Of a stretch of 64,000 nucleotides of DNA, positions 52,232 through 61,775 are shown piece by piece. The notes below the pieces were generated by a model. The model searched no databases. It saw only the letters and a program-made list of their open reading frames with translations, and was not told where the DNA came from. The position numbers and the translations under genes are program-made. The stretch's first letter is position 1. Each line of letters begins with the position of its first letter. Where the stretch lies: the NCBI GenBank assembly GCA_030681515.1, contig JAUXSE010000016.1, positions 62,001-126,000 of the forward strand. Direction: 5' to 3'. The DNA is from Geothrix sp. GTDB taxonomy: Bacteria; Acidobacteriota; Holophagae; Holophagales; Holophagaceae.

Positions 52232-53023
52232 CTAGGGCGCCTTGGCCGGCGGCGTGGTCATGACGTCCAGGAGCGCCGCCGTCTCCGCATCGGGAATGCC
52301 GTCGTAGCGCGAGGGGCGGTACTTCATCTGGAAGGCGGCGAGGATCTGCTGCGTCGCAGCGTCGAGTTCGCCGGTCTCCTGGATGGCGAAGCCGTGCTGG
52401 GCGAGCCTGGACTGGAACCAGGCGGCATCGGGAAGGGCAGTCTCGTAGCGGCCGTGCCGCTCGGCCACGGCCGCCGCGTCGGGCCAGGGGATGAGCCCCT
52501 CCTCGGCGAGGCGCTTCCATGGGAACGTCGGGCCGGGATCCACCTTGCGCATCGGCGCGATGTCGCTGTGGCCGAGGATCCGCTCGGGAAGGATCCCGTG
52601 GCGCGCGACGATCCCCTTCACGAGGTGAATCACGGCGTCCATCTGCTCCTTCGGGTAGGCGTGGTACTCGATCCCGTCCGGGCCCTCCGTATCGCCGGGG
52701 TTCTGGATCTCGATGCCGATGGAGGCGGCATTGAGCTGCGTCTGCCCCTTCCACGAGCTCTGCCCGGCGTGGTAGGCGCGCTGGTTCTCGTCCACGAGCT
52801 GGTACACCTGCACCGGGTTGTCGCGCACGAGGTAGTGGCTGCTCACGGGGCCCTCGGTGAGGATGTTGAGCGAGGTCTCCCAGGTGCCCCCGGTGAAATG
52901 CAGGATGAGGAACTGGGCGCGGCTGTCCTGGCTCTTGGCCCGGTAGGAATGGTTGATGGATGGGCGGTGGACGCAGCCGGTGGCGGCAAGGAGCAGCAGC
53001 AGGCCCCAAAGGTTTCGTCTCAT
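52232..53023 (-). CDS. Second N-acetylmuramoyl-L-alanine amidase (AmiD-like), lipoprotein
   Basis: AGGAG and an ATGA overlap with the kinase gene fix ATG 53023; 263 residues. The lipobox is LAATGC at about 12-17. The Amidase_2 domain shows ILHFTGGTWETSLNIL, SSHYLV, RAYHAG, IGIEIQNPG and ILGHSDIAPMRKVDPGPTFPW, and a short peptidoglycan-binding-like C-terminus (ILAAFQMKYRPSRYDG). It is clearly related to the amidase at 43549-44400 but only partly similar, so the two may differ in substrate (for example polymer or soluble anhydro-muropeptide). Confidence 0.92.
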   Translation of the reverse strand: MRRNLWGLLLLLAATGCVHRPSINHSYRAKSQDSRAQFLILHFTGGTWETSLNILTEGPVSSHYLVRDNPVQVYQLVDENQRAYHAGQSSWKGQTQLNAASIGIEIQNPGDTEGPDGIEYHAYPKEQMDAVIHLVKGIVARHGILPERILGHSDIAPMRKVDPGPTFPWKRLAEEGLIPWPDAAAVAERHGRYETALPDAAWFQSRLAQHGFAIQETGELDAATQQILAAFQMKYRPSRYDGIPDAETAALLDVMTTPPAKAP

Positions 53024-53991
53024 GGTTCACGCTCCTGAAGGGCGGGGTGAGGCGTGCCGGTCGCGGCGCGAAGGGCGAGGCGCGCGGCAGCGTGGTCGCC
53101 GTGGCAGGGACGCGACGCGAAGGGCGTGCCGGAGGGCAGCGCCTCGCGCATCGTTTCCGGAATGAGCGGATGCAAGGTGGCAGCGCGGCCACTGAGCGCC
53201 ACGGGGCGCGGGCCGTGGCGGCCGATCATGGCGCGGGCGAGGCGGGCCAATTCGCTCCCCGCCGCGCCGAGGATGGCTCTGGCGGCCGGATCGCGATCGG
53301 CGGCCCGGGCCACCGCGAGGGCGAGCCGGCCGATGTCGCCGCGGCTGCCGCCGTACACGTACTGCCTCGTGTGGGCCCAGTCCGCGCCACCGACGAGATC
53401 GAAGATTTCCTGGGCCATCGGCGAATCGCGCCAGCACCCCGGCCGCTCGTCCTCGGCGCGCCAGACCTGGCGAAGCGCCTCGCGGGCGATCCAGTAGCCG
53501 CCTCCACCATCGTCAATGAGGCCGCCGCGTCCGCCGGCCCGGTGCAGCGTTCCATCTCCGTCCATGAAGGCCGCGACCGAGCCGGTGCCCGCGTAGACCA
53601 GGTAGCCCTGGCCCGGAGCGAAGAGATCGAGGTAGGCCATTTCGATATCGCTTCCCAGCGTGACCATCTGGGCAGGAAGCCCCAGCGGATCGGCGATGAG
53701 CTGGATGAGATCCCCGCTCGCCTTCCCGAAGCCCGTCAGGCCGGCATGGACGCGCACCGGGCGGCCGGCGGACCGGACGGCGCGGGCGAGGTCCTCCAGG
53801 ATGGCGGCGACCTGGGCCGTGCCGGGCCCGTCGAGATCGAGCGCGCTGAACCCTCGCACGTGACCTTCGGCCACGATTTCCCCCGGAGGTTTCGCGAGCG
53901 CCCAGCGGGTTTCCGTGCCCCCGGCATCAATGCCCAGGGCGAGGAGGCCCTCCGGTCCTGGAACATCCTGCTGCATACCGCCCCCGAACAT
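53020..53991 (-). CDS. BadF/BcrA-type amino-sugar kinase (N-acetylglucosamine kinase-like)
   Basis: The 323-residue product has the ASKHA phosphate-1 motif LALGIDAGGTETRWAL and a YLVYAGTGSVAAFM phosphate-2 motif, with GGRGGLIDDGGGGYWIAREAL typical of GlcNAc kinases of the BadF/BcrA group (NagK or MurK types). It would phosphorylate GlcNAc and/or MurNAc for NagA and MurQ encoded in the same operon. Its ATG follows the glycosidase stop directly (TGAATG); a second ATG at 53976 is possible. Confidence 0.9.
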   Translation of the reverse strand: MFGGGMQQDVPGPEGLLALGIDAGGTETRWALAKPPGEIVAEGHVRGFSALDLDGPGTAQVAAILEDLARAVRSAGRPVRVHAGLTGFGKASGDLIQLIADPLGLPAQMVTLGSDIEMAYLDLFAPGQGYLVYAGTGSVAAFMDGDGTLHRAGGRGGLIDDGGGGYWIAREALRQVWRAEDERPGCWRDSPMAQEIFDLVGGADWAHTRQYVYGGSRGDIGRLALAVARAADRDPAARAILGAAGSELARLARAMIGRHGPRPVALSGRAATLHPLIPETMREALPSGTPFASRPCHGDHAAARLALRAATGTPHPALQEREP

Positions 53992-55551
53992 TCAGTTTCG
54001 CTCATCCCTGGCGGCCACGCGCGGGCTTTCGAGCCCCGTGCGACCCACCGACGAGGCGAAGGCGAGATCGAGAGGCTTCCCTCCGGACTGGGCGGGAAGG
54101 GTGCCCGTCCCCCCCGGCAGGGTGAAGAAACGCCACACAGGGCCATAGCGGCCCCATAGGGCCAGAAGGCAGGATCCGTCGCCGGTGGTCAGCTCCACCC
54201 TCACGGCCGTGGGATCGGCGGCCACCTTCAGAAGGCGCACCGAGGGCGCGGGTGGCGCCGTGCCGCCAAGCCATGTGGTGGCGGGCACGAGGGCTGGGCC
54301 GTCATAGATATCGGCGAGACGGGCAGTGATGCCGCCGTGGTTCTGCTTCAGCGCGATCATGCTGAAGTGGGCGTGACCCGTACTCCCGCCGTGGGTGCGC
54401 GTGAGCTGGATCTGTCCCGTGATCTCTTCGGCCGGCCAGGGATCGGAGGAGCCGGTGCGGCTCGTGAACAACCCGGGCCATACATGCCGGCCTTCAGGAT
54501 TCTGAGTGAGCCAGTAGTCGAGCAGGGTGCTGAAGGACTGGCCTGCGGAATCCCTTTTCCAGTAGAGCTGGGGCGCCAGGTAATCCATCCAGCCCTGTTC
54601 AAGCCACAGCTCGACATCGGCATAGAGTCCATCGTACTGGCTGAACCCCGTGATGCCCGGCGGACGCCGGTCCGGCCGTCCGATGCCGAAGGGACTCACG
54701 CCCACGCGCACGTGGGGTTTCTCGCGGTGGACCTCCCGGTAGACCCGTTCGACGAACCGGTCCACCTGGCGTCGCCGCCAGTCCGCGCGGGAGAGGGTGC
54801 CGCCCCCGGCCAGGAAGATCCGCCAGGAGGGTTCGTCCGGGAAATCCACTTGCTGACCGGCGGCATCCAGGATGGGATACGGATAGAAATAGTCGTCGAA
54901 GTGCACGCCGTCCACATCGTAGCGGCGCACGACGTCCAGGATGACGGCGAGCACGTGCTCGACGGCTCCAGGAGCCCCGGGGTCCAGCCAGAGCTGGTCG
55001 CCATAGGCCCTCACCAGATCCGGCCGGGTGTTCGCCACATGACCGGGCGCCAGGGGAGCTGGCGAGGAGGTCTGCCGCGCCCGGTAGGGGTTGAACCATG
55101 CGTGCAGTTCGAGGCCCGCGCGATGGGCCTCCTCGATCCAGAAGGCGAGCGGGTCATAGAGAGGTTCGGGGGGCTGGCCCTGGGTGCCCGTGAGGTATTC
55201 GGACCAGGGTTCCAGCCGCGAGGGGTACAGGGCGTCGGCCGCGGGCCGGACCTGCAGAATCAGGGCATTGAGCCCCAGGGCGCGCGCCTGGGAGATGATG
55301 TTTCGGGCCTCGGTTTTCTGGATGTCGGCAGAAAGCCCACGGGCGCTGGGCCAGTCTATGTTGGCCACCGTCGCGACCCAGGCGGCCCGGAACTCTCGGG
55401 GCGCGGCGGGCGGCAGGGCCGAGGACGCCGGGTTCCCTCCGGCCTGGAAGAGAGTCGACGACGGAGGCTTCACGCAGCCCAGGAGGCCGGCCAAGGCCAG
55501 CCCGGCGAGGAAGGCGAGGTCACGGAGGTCCTTCAGACTGTGACGAACCAC
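53992..55551 (-). CDS. DigH-like GHL10-family glycosidase, lipoprotein
   Basis: GTG 55551, preceded by GGGGAGGAAG, gives 519 residues with a lipobox LAGLLGC. The GHL10/DUF187 barrel (about 52-390) shows EFRAAWVATVANIDWP, LILQVRPAADALYPS, ELHAWFNPYRA, VDGVHFDDYFYPYP and the YLAPQLYWKR stretch. E. coli DigH of this family cuts denuded (peptide-free) murein glycan, which amidases generate. The surrounding amidase, kinase, MurQ and NagA genes support the same role here. A C-terminal beta domain of about 100 residues follows. Confidence 0.9.
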   Translation of the reverse strand: MVRHSLKDLRDLAFLAGLALAGLLGCVKPPSSTLFQAGGNPASSALPPAAPREFRAAWVATVANIDWPSARGLSADIQKTEARNIISQARALGLNALILQVRPAADALYPSRLEPWSEYLTGTQGQPPEPLYDPLAFWIEEAHRAGLELHAWFNPYRARQTSSPAPLAPGHVANTRPDLVRAYGDQLWLDPGAPGAVEHVLAVILDVVRRYDVDGVHFDDYFYPYPILDAAGQQVDFPDEPSWRIFLAGGGTLSRADWRRRQVDRFVERVYREVHREKPHVRVGVSPFGIGRPDRRPPGITGFSQYDGLYADVELWLEQGWMDYLAPQLYWKRDSAGQSFSTLLDYWLTQNPEGRHVWPGLFTSRTGSSDPWPAEEITGQIQLTRTHGGSTGHAHFSMIALKQNHGGITARLADIYDGPALVPATTWLGGTAPPAPSVRLLKVAADPTAVRVELTTGDGSCLLALWGRYGPVWRFFTLPGGTGTLPAQSGGKPLDLAFASSVGRTGLESPRVAARDERN

Positions 55552-55634
55552 TTCTTCCTCCCCATCACCCAGGCCACGGCAAACCTCGCCAGGTTGAAAA
55601 GCGTCGCAAAGGTGAGTCGCTGGGAGCCCATCAT
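55533..55634 (-). CDS. Possible 33-residue coupling ORF between permease and glycosidase
   Basis: A frame with ATG 55634 overlaps the permease stop (ATGA) and ends 18 bases inside the glycosidase gene. It encodes MMGSQRLTFATLFNLARFA then VAWVMGRKKWFVTV, one hydrophobic stretch with basic ends, and its third-base GC is high. It could be a true membrane peptide, or simply a leader that carries ribosomes to the next gene. Confidence 0.3.
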   Translation of the reverse strand: MMGSQRLTFATLFNLARFAVAWVMGRKKWFVTV

Positions 55635-56926
55635 GCCTGTTCCCTCTGGCCGAAGGCGGGGTGGATGCGCAGGAACGCCGTGAGGAGGATGGATGGCAGC
55701 GTCGCGCAGCACACCCAGATGAAGAAATTCAGGTACCCCAGCTTCTCCTGGATCCAGCCGCTCGCCATGCCCGGAAGCATCATTCCCATCGCCATGAATC
55801 CGGTGGCGATCGCATAGTGGGCCGTCTTGTGGGGTCCATCCGAGATCATGACCATGAACATGATGTACGCGGTGAACCCGAAGCCGTAGCCGAACTGCTC
55901 GATGGCGATGGCGGTGGCGACGGTCGCAAGGTCGCCTGGGCGGAAGGCGGCGAGATACACGAACGCCAGGTTCGGGACGTGTACGGCCACGGTCATGGGC
56001 CACAGCCAGCGTTTGAGGCCCATGCGCGAGATGGTGTAGCCGCCCAGGAGTCCGCCGGCCGTGAGAAAGATCGTCCCGACGGTGCCGTAGGCGAGCCCCA
56101 CCTGGGCGGTGGTCATTCCGAGTCCGCCCTTCGCGGCCGGATCCAGCAGGAACGGCGTCACCATCTTGATCGCCTGGGCCTCGCCCAGACGGAAGGTGAG
56201 CAGGAAACCCAGGACGAGGGCGATGTCCCGGCGCCCGAAGAAGCTCTTGAAGGTGGCCAGGAACCCTGCGGAGAGGCCGGCCCCTGCTTCGGTGGGTCCA
56301 TCCGCCTCTGGACGCGGCAGGACGACGCGATGCCACGAAAAGAGGCCGAAGAAGAACAATGCGAGCGCGCCGAAAACGGCCATCCATGCGTGCCGCGGAT
56401 CCCCGGTCCGTTCGGTCAACGTCCCGGCCACCAGGACGAGCCCGCCCTGGCCAGCGATCATGGCCGCGCGGTAGAAGACGCTCCGCAGGCCGACGAAGGC
56501 AGCCTGCTGTCGCTCGGTGAGCGCCAGCAAGTAGAAACCGTCCGCGGCGATGTCGTGCGTGGCCGACGCGAAGGCCAGGATCCAGAACATGGCAAGGGTG
56601 AGCCTGAAGAAGGCAGGGGCCGGCACCGTGAGCGCCAGCAGGGCGAAGGCCGCGCCCACCGCGCCCTGGGCGAGGGTGATCCAGATCCGCTTGGTGGCCA
56701 GGAGGTCCACGACGGGTGACCAGAGGGGCTTGATCACCCACGGCAGGTACAGCCAGCTCGTGTAGAGCGCGATGTCCGTGTTGGGCACACCGAGGTTCTT
56801 GTAGAACACCACCGACAGGACCATCACCGTGACGTAGGGCAGGCCCTGCCCGAAGTACAGGGAGGGTACCCATGCCCAGGGGGACGAGGACCAGCTCGTG
56901 GCGCGCGTTCGGGGTTCTCCGTCCAC
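55631..56926 (-). CDS. AmpG-like MFS muropeptide/sugar permease
   Basis: GTG 56926 (AGGGA six bases ahead) gives 431 residues; a TTG at 56932 is possible. About twelve membrane helices are seen, with AmpG-family features: an early SLYFGQGLPYVTV, YTSWLYLPWVIKPLWSPVVD and an ASATHDIAADGFYLLAL loop. AmpG imports GlcNAc-anhydroMurNAc muropeptides. Its place between murQ and the glycosidase supports uptake of murein sugars or muropeptides through the inner membrane. Confidence 0.9.
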   Translation of the reverse strand: MDGEPRTRATSWSSSPWAWVPSLYFGQGLPYVTVMVLSVVFYKNLGVPNTDIALYTSWLYLPWVIKPLWSPVVDLLATKRIWITLAQGAVGAAFALLALTVPAPAFFRLTLAMFWILAFASATHDIAADGFYLLALTERQQAAFVGLRSVFYRAAMIAGQGGLVLVAGTLTERTGDPRHAWMAVFGALALFFFGLFSWHRVVLPRPEADGPTEAGAGLSAGFLATFKSFFGRRDIALVLGFLLTFRLGEAQAIKMVTPFLLDPAAKGGLGMTTAQVGLAYGTVGTIFLTAGGLLGGYTISRMGLKRWLWPMTVAVHVPNLAFVYLAAFRPGDLATVATAIAIEQFGYGFGFTAYIMFMVMISDGPHKTAHYAIATGFMAMGMMLPGMASGWIQEKLGYLNFFIWVCCATLPSILLTAFLRIHPAFGQREQA

Positions 56927-56928
56927 GG

Positions 56929-57825
56929 TCAATCCCTGAGCGCGGCGCGCACGCTGCCCCGTGCCGCCGAGAGCCGCTCCCGCGCCTGGCCGGGTCCGAT
57001 GGCCTTCAGGAGGGAGACGATCGCCGGCTTGATCTGGGAATCGCAGGCCTCGAAGGCTTCCCGGGCCCGGGCTTCGTCCGTGCCCGCGGCCAGGGCGATG
57101 AGCCGGATCGCGCGCAGGACCAGCTTCGAATTGGTGGGCCGCAGATCCACCATGAGGTTTCCGAACACTTTGTTGAGCCTCACCATCACGGCCGAAGAGA
57201 AGGTGTTCAGCGCGATTTTCTGGGAAGTGCCGGCCTTGAGGCGCGTGCTTCCGGAAATGACCTCCGGACCGGTGTCGAGGATGATTCCCACCTCGGCGCC
57301 TTCCGCGAGAGGGGCGCCTGGATTGTTGGCGATGCCGATGGTGAGGGCCCCCGCGGCCCGCGCGGCCGCGAGCGCGCCCAGCGTGTAGGGCGTGGCACCG
57401 GAGGCTGCGAGCAGCAGTACCACGTCGTGGGGGCCGGGCCGGAGCCCGGCGAGATCCTGGGCGCCCCTTGCATGGTCATCCTCCGCGCCTTCGACGGCTT
57501 CATGGATCGCGGCAGGACCTCCGGCGAGGAGCGCCACCGAGCGATCCCGGGGCCAGGAGAAGGTCGGATGAAGTTCGACGCTGTCGAGCAGGCCGAGCCG
57601 CCCCGAGGTCCCGGCGCCCACGTAGATGATCCGGCCTCCGTTTTCGAGGCGGGGAACGGCGGCCTCGACCGCCAGGGCGATCTGCGCCGATGCCGTTCGC
57701 ACCGCGCCGGCCGCGCAGGCCTGGTCGTCAATGAATGCGTCCACAAGCTCGCGGGTCCCGTACTCATCGAGATGCCCGTGTCCGGGGTGGGGTTGTTCCG
57801 TGCGGGGCGGGATCATGGCATTCAC
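56929..57825 (-). CDS. murQ: N-acetylmuramic acid 6-phosphate etherase
   Basis: GTG 57825 overlaps the previous stop (GTGA) with AGGA upstream; 298 residues. The SIS-fold core shows the signature YVGAGTSGRLGLLDSVELHPTF, LLAASGATPYTLGAL, GTSQKIALNTFSSAVMVRL and FGNLMVDLRPTNSKL. MurQ splits the lactyl ether of MurNAc-6-P to give GlcNAc-6-P and D-lactate, the defining step of MurNAc salvage. It is part of a tight operon with NagA, kinase, permease and glycosidase. Confidence 0.96.
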   Translation of the reverse strand: MNAMIPPRTEQPHPGHGHLDEYGTRELVDAFIDDQACAAGAVRTASAQIALAVEAAVPRLENGGRIIYVGAGTSGRLGLLDSVELHPTFSWPRDRSVALLAGGPAAIHEAVEGAEDDHARGAQDLAGLRPGPHDVVLLLAASGATPYTLGALAAARAAGALTIGIANNPGAPLAEGAEVGIILDTGPEVISGSTRLKAGTSQKIALNTFSSAVMVRLNKVFGNLMVDLRPTNSKLVLRAIRLIALAAGTDEARAREAFEACDSQIKPAIVSLLKAIGPGQARERLSAARGSVRAALRD

Positions 57826-58841
57826 CGGGTCCTGGTCACTTTGGAGAGGTGGGGCGGATGGTCCGGGTCATGGCCTCTGGCCCGGGAAAGGGCCTCGACC
57901 ATGGGGTAGAAGCTCTGGATCGCGGTCACGGTATCCAGTTCCGGATGGGGGGCTGGGATCAACGGGAGATTCGCGCCCGGAATGTCCGGGGGAGCGGCGA
58001 GCAGCACCCGCGCGCCCCGCGCCTGGAGATCCTGGGCCACGGAGATCAGGCCGGCCTGGGCCGGGCCGCGCGGGGCGAAGACGATGAGCGGGAAACCCTC
58101 ATCCACGATCGCCATGGGGCCATGCCGGACTTCCGCTCCCGAAAAGGCCTCCGCCTGGATCCCGCAGGTCTCCTTCAGCTTGAGCGCCGCCTCCATGGCG
58201 ATCGCGAGCCCAGTGCCCCTTCCCAGGATGAACAGCCGCTCCACTCCGGCCAGAGCCTGGACGCCGGCGGACCAGTCGGCGCGGGCCGCGGATTCCAGGG
58301 CGCCAGGCAGCAGGGCGAGGCCCGCCTCGAAGGCCGGGTCCTGCTCCCAGGCGGAAACGATCCTGGCCCCCGCGGCGAGTTGCCCGATGAACGACTTGGT
58401 GGCGGCGACGCTGCGCTCCTCGCCAGAGCGGAGCGGGAAGATCCGCGAGGCCTCGCGGGCCAGGGGCGATTCGGCATCGTTCACGAGGGCCACGGTGGTG
58501 GCGCCGTTTGCCGTGAAATAGCGCATGGGATCCACGAGGTCCGGGCTCTGCCCGGACTGGGAGAAGGCCATCACGAGCAGGCCCGGCTGGGCCAGGTTCG
58601 CGTGGTAGAGCGTCACGAGGGACATGGGCAGCGAGGTCACGAGCCGGCCCAGGCGCGCCATGATGAGATAGGCCGTGTGCTGGGCCGCATGGTCCGAGCT
58701 GCCGCGCGCCAGCGTGAGGATCCCCGTGGGGGGATCCGCCCGCAGGAAGGCGCCGAGCTCGTCGTAGCTGCGGTCGCCGGGGTCCAGCAACCGGGCGACG
58801 GCGGCCGACGCCTCCCGGGCTTCATCAAGCATGCGGGTCAA
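57822..58841 (-). CDS. SIS-domain amino-sugar phosphate deaminase/isomerase (NagB-II/AgaS-like)
   Basis: A TTG at 58841 has AGGAG seven bases upstream, while ATG 58832 is about 16 bases from it, so the TTG start (339 residues) is preferred. Two SIS domains are seen: LTLARGSSDHAAQHTAYL with MAFSQSGQSPDLVDPM, and FILGRGTGLAIAMEAALKLKET with EAFSGAEVRHGPMAIV, as in the isomerase half of GlmS and in NagB-II. It probably converts glucosamine-6-P to fructose-6-P and ammonia, the step after NagA. It overlaps nagA by 17 bases. Confidence 0.9.
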   Translation of the reverse strand: MTRMLDEAREASAAVARLLDPGDRSYDELGAFLRADPPTGILTLARGSSDHAAQHTAYLIMARLGRLVTSLPMSLVTLYHANLAQPGLLVMAFSQSGQSPDLVDPMRYFTANGATTVALVNDAESPLAREASRIFPLRSGEERSVAATKSFIGQLAAGARIVSAWEQDPAFEAGLALLPGALESAARADWSAGVQALAGVERLFILGRGTGLAIAMEAALKLKETCGIQAEAFSGAEVRHGPMAIVDEGFPLIVFAPRGPAQAGLISVAQDLQARGARVLLAAPPDIPGANLPLIPAPHPELDTVTAIQSFYPMVEALSRARGHDPDHPPHLSKVTRTR

Positions 58842-59949
58842 GCCATTCTCCTTCCAGGATGACTCCGAGAAGCGCGAGGTCGCGATCCAGGACCACGGCA
58901 TCGGCCCAGGCGCCCGGGATCAGGCGGCCCCGTTCCTGCAGGCCCAGGTGATCCGCGGCGTTCGCAGAGAGGCACCGGGAGGCCTCGGCCAGCCCCAGGC
59001 CCAGCACATCCACGAGGTTGCGCAGCGCCTGGTCCATCGTCAGCGCGGAACCCGCCAAGGTCCCATCGGGCAGGCGCACGCCCCCGAGGCATTTCGTGAC
59101 CGTGTGGCGTCCCAGCCGGTAGTCGCCATCGGGCATGCCCGCGGCGGAGGTCGAATCCGTCACGCAGTACAGCCGCGGAATCGCGCGCAGCGCCGCGAGA
59201 ATCGCGCCGGGGTGCACGTGCAGCAGATCCGGGATGATCTCGGCATACTCCGCCTTGGCCAGCGCCGCTCCCACGATCCCGGGGGCGCGGTGGTGCAGCC
59301 CGGACATGGCGTTGAAGAGGTGCGTGAAGCCACTGGCGCCGAGGCTGAGCGCCTCCACCGCATCCTCGTAGGATCCCTGGGTGTGGCCCAGCTGCACGCG
59401 GATGCCTGCCTCCAGCAACTCGCGGATGGCCAACCGGTTGGCGGGGATCTCCGGCGCCAGCGTGAGGAGCCGGATGGGGGCGATGGCGTGCAGGAGGCGA
59501 AGCTCATCGAGGGCCATGGGACGGGTGTGATCCGGTTGCGCCCCCAGGCGTTCGCGGCTGATGTAGGGCCCTTCCAGATGGACGCCCAGGATCCTCGCGC
59601 CTCCCGTGGGGCGGTGGCGGATGAAAGGGGACAAGCCCCTGAAGGCGGCTTCCAGATCCTCGGCCGGAGCCGTCATGGTCGTCGCGGCGAGGGAGGTGGT
59701 GCCGTGGAGGGCGTGGAACCGCGCCACATGGGCGGCCGCATCCCCCCCATCCATGATGTCGTGGCCTGCGCCGCCATGCACGTGCAGGTCCATGAAGCCC
59801 GGCAGGATGATCCGGGCATCCGCCTTCCGCACATCGCCTTCCGCCACCGGGGATCCGGTCACCTGGGCGATCCGGCCATCCCCGGCGATATCCATGGTCC
59901 CCGAAAGGAATCCTCCCGGGGTGAGCACCTGGCCCTCGATGCGCCTCAT
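58825..59949 (-). CDS. nagA: N-acetylglucosamine-6-phosphate deacetylase
   Basis: From ATG 59949 the product is 374 residues. Amidohydrolase motifs are LPGFMDLHVHGGAGHDIMDG, GVHLEGPYISRERLGAQP, LGHTQGSYEDAVEAL, FTHLFNAMSGLHHRAPG and CVTDSTSAAGMPDG, matching NagA metal and substrate sites. It removes acetate from GlcNAc-6-P. It is the first gene of the long minus-strand operon running to about 51.7 kb. An ATG at 60018 lacks a ribosome site. Confidence 0.95.
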   Translation of the reverse strand: MRRIEGQVLTPGGFLSGTMDIAGDGRIAQVTGSPVAEGDVRKADARIILPGFMDLHVHGGAGHDIMDGGDAAAHVARFHALHGTTSLAATTMTAPAEDLEAAFRGLSPFIRHRPTGGARILGVHLEGPYISRERLGAQPDHTRPMALDELRLLHAIAPIRLLTLAPEIPANRLAIRELLEAGIRVQLGHTQGSYEDAVEALSLGASGFTHLFNAMSGLHHRAPGIVGAALAKAEYAEIIPDLLHVHPGAILAALRAIPRLYCVTDSTSAAGMPDGDYRLGRHTVTKCLGGVRLPDGTLAGSALTMDQALRNLVDVLGLGLAEASRCLSANAADHLGLQERGRLIPGAWADAVVLDRDLALLGVILEGEWLDPHA

Positions 59950-60290
59950 TCCCGGCTCAGGGGCCGCGATGAACCTTTCCCGTGCCGCGCGGGCGCTGGC
60001 AGGGGGCCCGGAAGCCATGGGCCGGGGAGGACGGCCCCGGCGATCACGGATCTGAACGGGGCAGGGTCAAGGGGCATAAAAAAATACTACAGGCGTTCCA
60101 AACCATAGGCGAGCGGCGTTTGAGGCCTTCCAATCACGCTCCTGCCGCGGCCTCCAGGAGGTGCCTGCGTTGAGGCTCGGGTTCGATCCTTGTACGCTGC
60201 GGAAAGCAATCAGCCTGTACATGCGCCGCTCCAGAGCCCTTGATCCCGGCCCGGCGCGCCGTGCCCCCCCAACACCCGACTGCCACAAGG
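59950..60290. promoter_or_regulatory. Divergent control region between nagA operon and sodium symporter
   Basis: No gene is seen in these 341 bases. The A/T-rich run at 60075-60090 stands out from the GC-rich surroundings and is the best place for a promoter of the murein operon. No clear -35/-10 pair or known operator could be assigned. Two arms (GGCGTT at 60093, AGGCG at 60106) are too short to call. Confidence 0.4.
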
Positions 60291-61775
60291 ATGTCCCCCG
60301 TGGGTTTCGCGCCACTGGATTATGTGATCGTCAGCGTGTACCTCATCGGCGTGACGGTCGCCGGCATCCTGATCTCCGGCCGCCAGCGATCCTCGCGCGA
60401 CTACTTCCTTGGCGGGAAGGAGATGTCCTGGTGGTCGGTCGGATTTTCCATCGTCGCCAGCGAAACGAGCACGCTGACGTTCATCAGCATTCCCGGCCTG
60501 GCCTTCAAGGGGAATCTGTTCTTCATGCAGCTGGTGGCCGGGTATTTCATCGGCCGCCTGATCGTGAGCCTGGTGTTCATCCCGGCGTACTACCGCGGTG
60601 ATCTGGAGACGGCCTACGACTTCATCGGCAAGCGGTTCGGCCTGCCGCTCCGCAAGTACACGTCCACGGTGTTCATCATCACGCGTGTGCTGGCCTCTGG
60701 CGTGCGGCTGTTCGCCACGGCGATCCCCGTGCATCTCATCACGGGCTTCGGCTACCCCGCCTGCATCCTGCTCATCGGCGGGTTCACGCTGGTGTACACC
60801 TATCTGGGCGGGTTGAAGGCGGTGGTCGCGATGGACGTGGTCCAGCTGTTCATCTACCTGGGCGGCGCCGTGGCCGCGATGGCCCTCATCCTGCACCGAT
60901 TGCCGAACGGCTGGTCGGACGTGGTGGCCTTCGCCACGTCGAATGGCCAGGACAAGTTCGCCTTCATCAATGGCCACACGGGGACCAGCCTCGCGTCCTT
61001 CCTGATGGCGCCCTACACGCTGCTGGGCGGACTGCTCGGGGGAACCTTCCTGACCATGGCCTCCCACGGCACCGACCAGATGCTCGTCCAGCGGCTGCTG
61101 GCCTGCCGGACCCGCTGGGATAGCCAGCGCGCCCTGATGCTTGACGCGACCTTCATCCTGCTTCAGTTCGGCTTCTTCCTGGTGCTGGGGCTGTGCCTCT
61201 ATGCCTTCTATGGCGGTGCGTCCTTCCAGGAGCTGGGGCTCTCGACCTCGGACGAGGTCTTCCCGAAATTCATCGTGGAAAACCTCCCCACCGGGCTTGC
61301 GGGGCTGGTGGTGGCCGGTGTGCTCGCCTCGGCCATGGGCACCCTTTCCTCCTCGATCAGCTCGCTGGCCTCCTCGACCTACCTCGACCTTTTCAAGTTC
61401 ACGGCGCGCGGGCGCTCGCTGGATGAACGGGGCGAGATCCGCTGGTCGCGCATCTTCACGCTCATCTGGGGCGTCCTCCTCATCGGCGGCGCCATGCTCT
61501 TCACGGACACGAAGCACCCGGTGGTCGAACTCGGACTGAAGATCGCCTCCCTCACCTATGGCGGGCTGCTTGGAACCTTTTTTCTCGGGTTGTTTTTCAA
61601 GAGGACGATCCAGGTGGATGCGACCATCGGCTTCGCGTGCGGATTGCTCGCCATGCTCGCGATCCTGACCTTCACGAAGGTGGACTTCACCTGGCACACG
61701 CTCATCGGCAGCGGGGTGACGGTCCTCGTGGGGAATGCGAGCTGCTTCCTGCGCGAGCGGATGGGTCCCCCGTAA
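60291..61775 (+). CDS. Sodium:solute symporter (SSS family)
   Basis: The 494-residue membrane protein has about thirteen helices with SSS features: an early YVIVSVYLIGVTVAGILISG, a DYFLGGKEMSWWSVGFSIVASETS stretch, YTYLGGLKAVVAMDVVQLF and an LASAMGTLSSSISSLASSTYLDL helix. GTG 60300 with AAGGA upstream is an alternative start. Divergence from the nagA operon and the TonB-type receptor downstream suggest uptake of a murein sugar, peptide or amino acid. The substrate cannot be read from sequence. Confidence 0.9.
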   Translation: MSPVGFAPLDYVIVSVYLIGVTVAGILISGRQRSSRDYFLGGKEMSWWSVGFSIVASETSTLTFISIPGLAFKGNLFFMQLVAGYFIGRLIVSLVFIPAYYRGDLETAYDFIGKRFGLPLRKYTSTVFIITRVLASGVRLFATAIPVHLITGFGYPACILLIGGFTLVYTYLGGLKAVVAMDVVQLFIYLGGAVAAMALILHRLPNGWSDVVAFATSNGQDKFAFINGHTGTSLASFLMAPYTLLGGLLGGTFLTMASHGTDQMLVQRLLACRTRWDSQRALMLDATFILLQFGFFLVLGLCLYAFYGGASFQELGLSTSDEVFPKFIVENLPTGLAGLVVAGVLASAMGTLSSSISSLASSTYLDLFKFTARGRSLDERGEIRWSRIFTLIWGVLLIGGAMLFTDTKHPVVELGLKIASLTYGGLLGTFFLGLFFKRTIQVDATIGFACGLLAMLAILTFTKVDFTWHTLIGSGVTVLVGNASCFLRERMGPP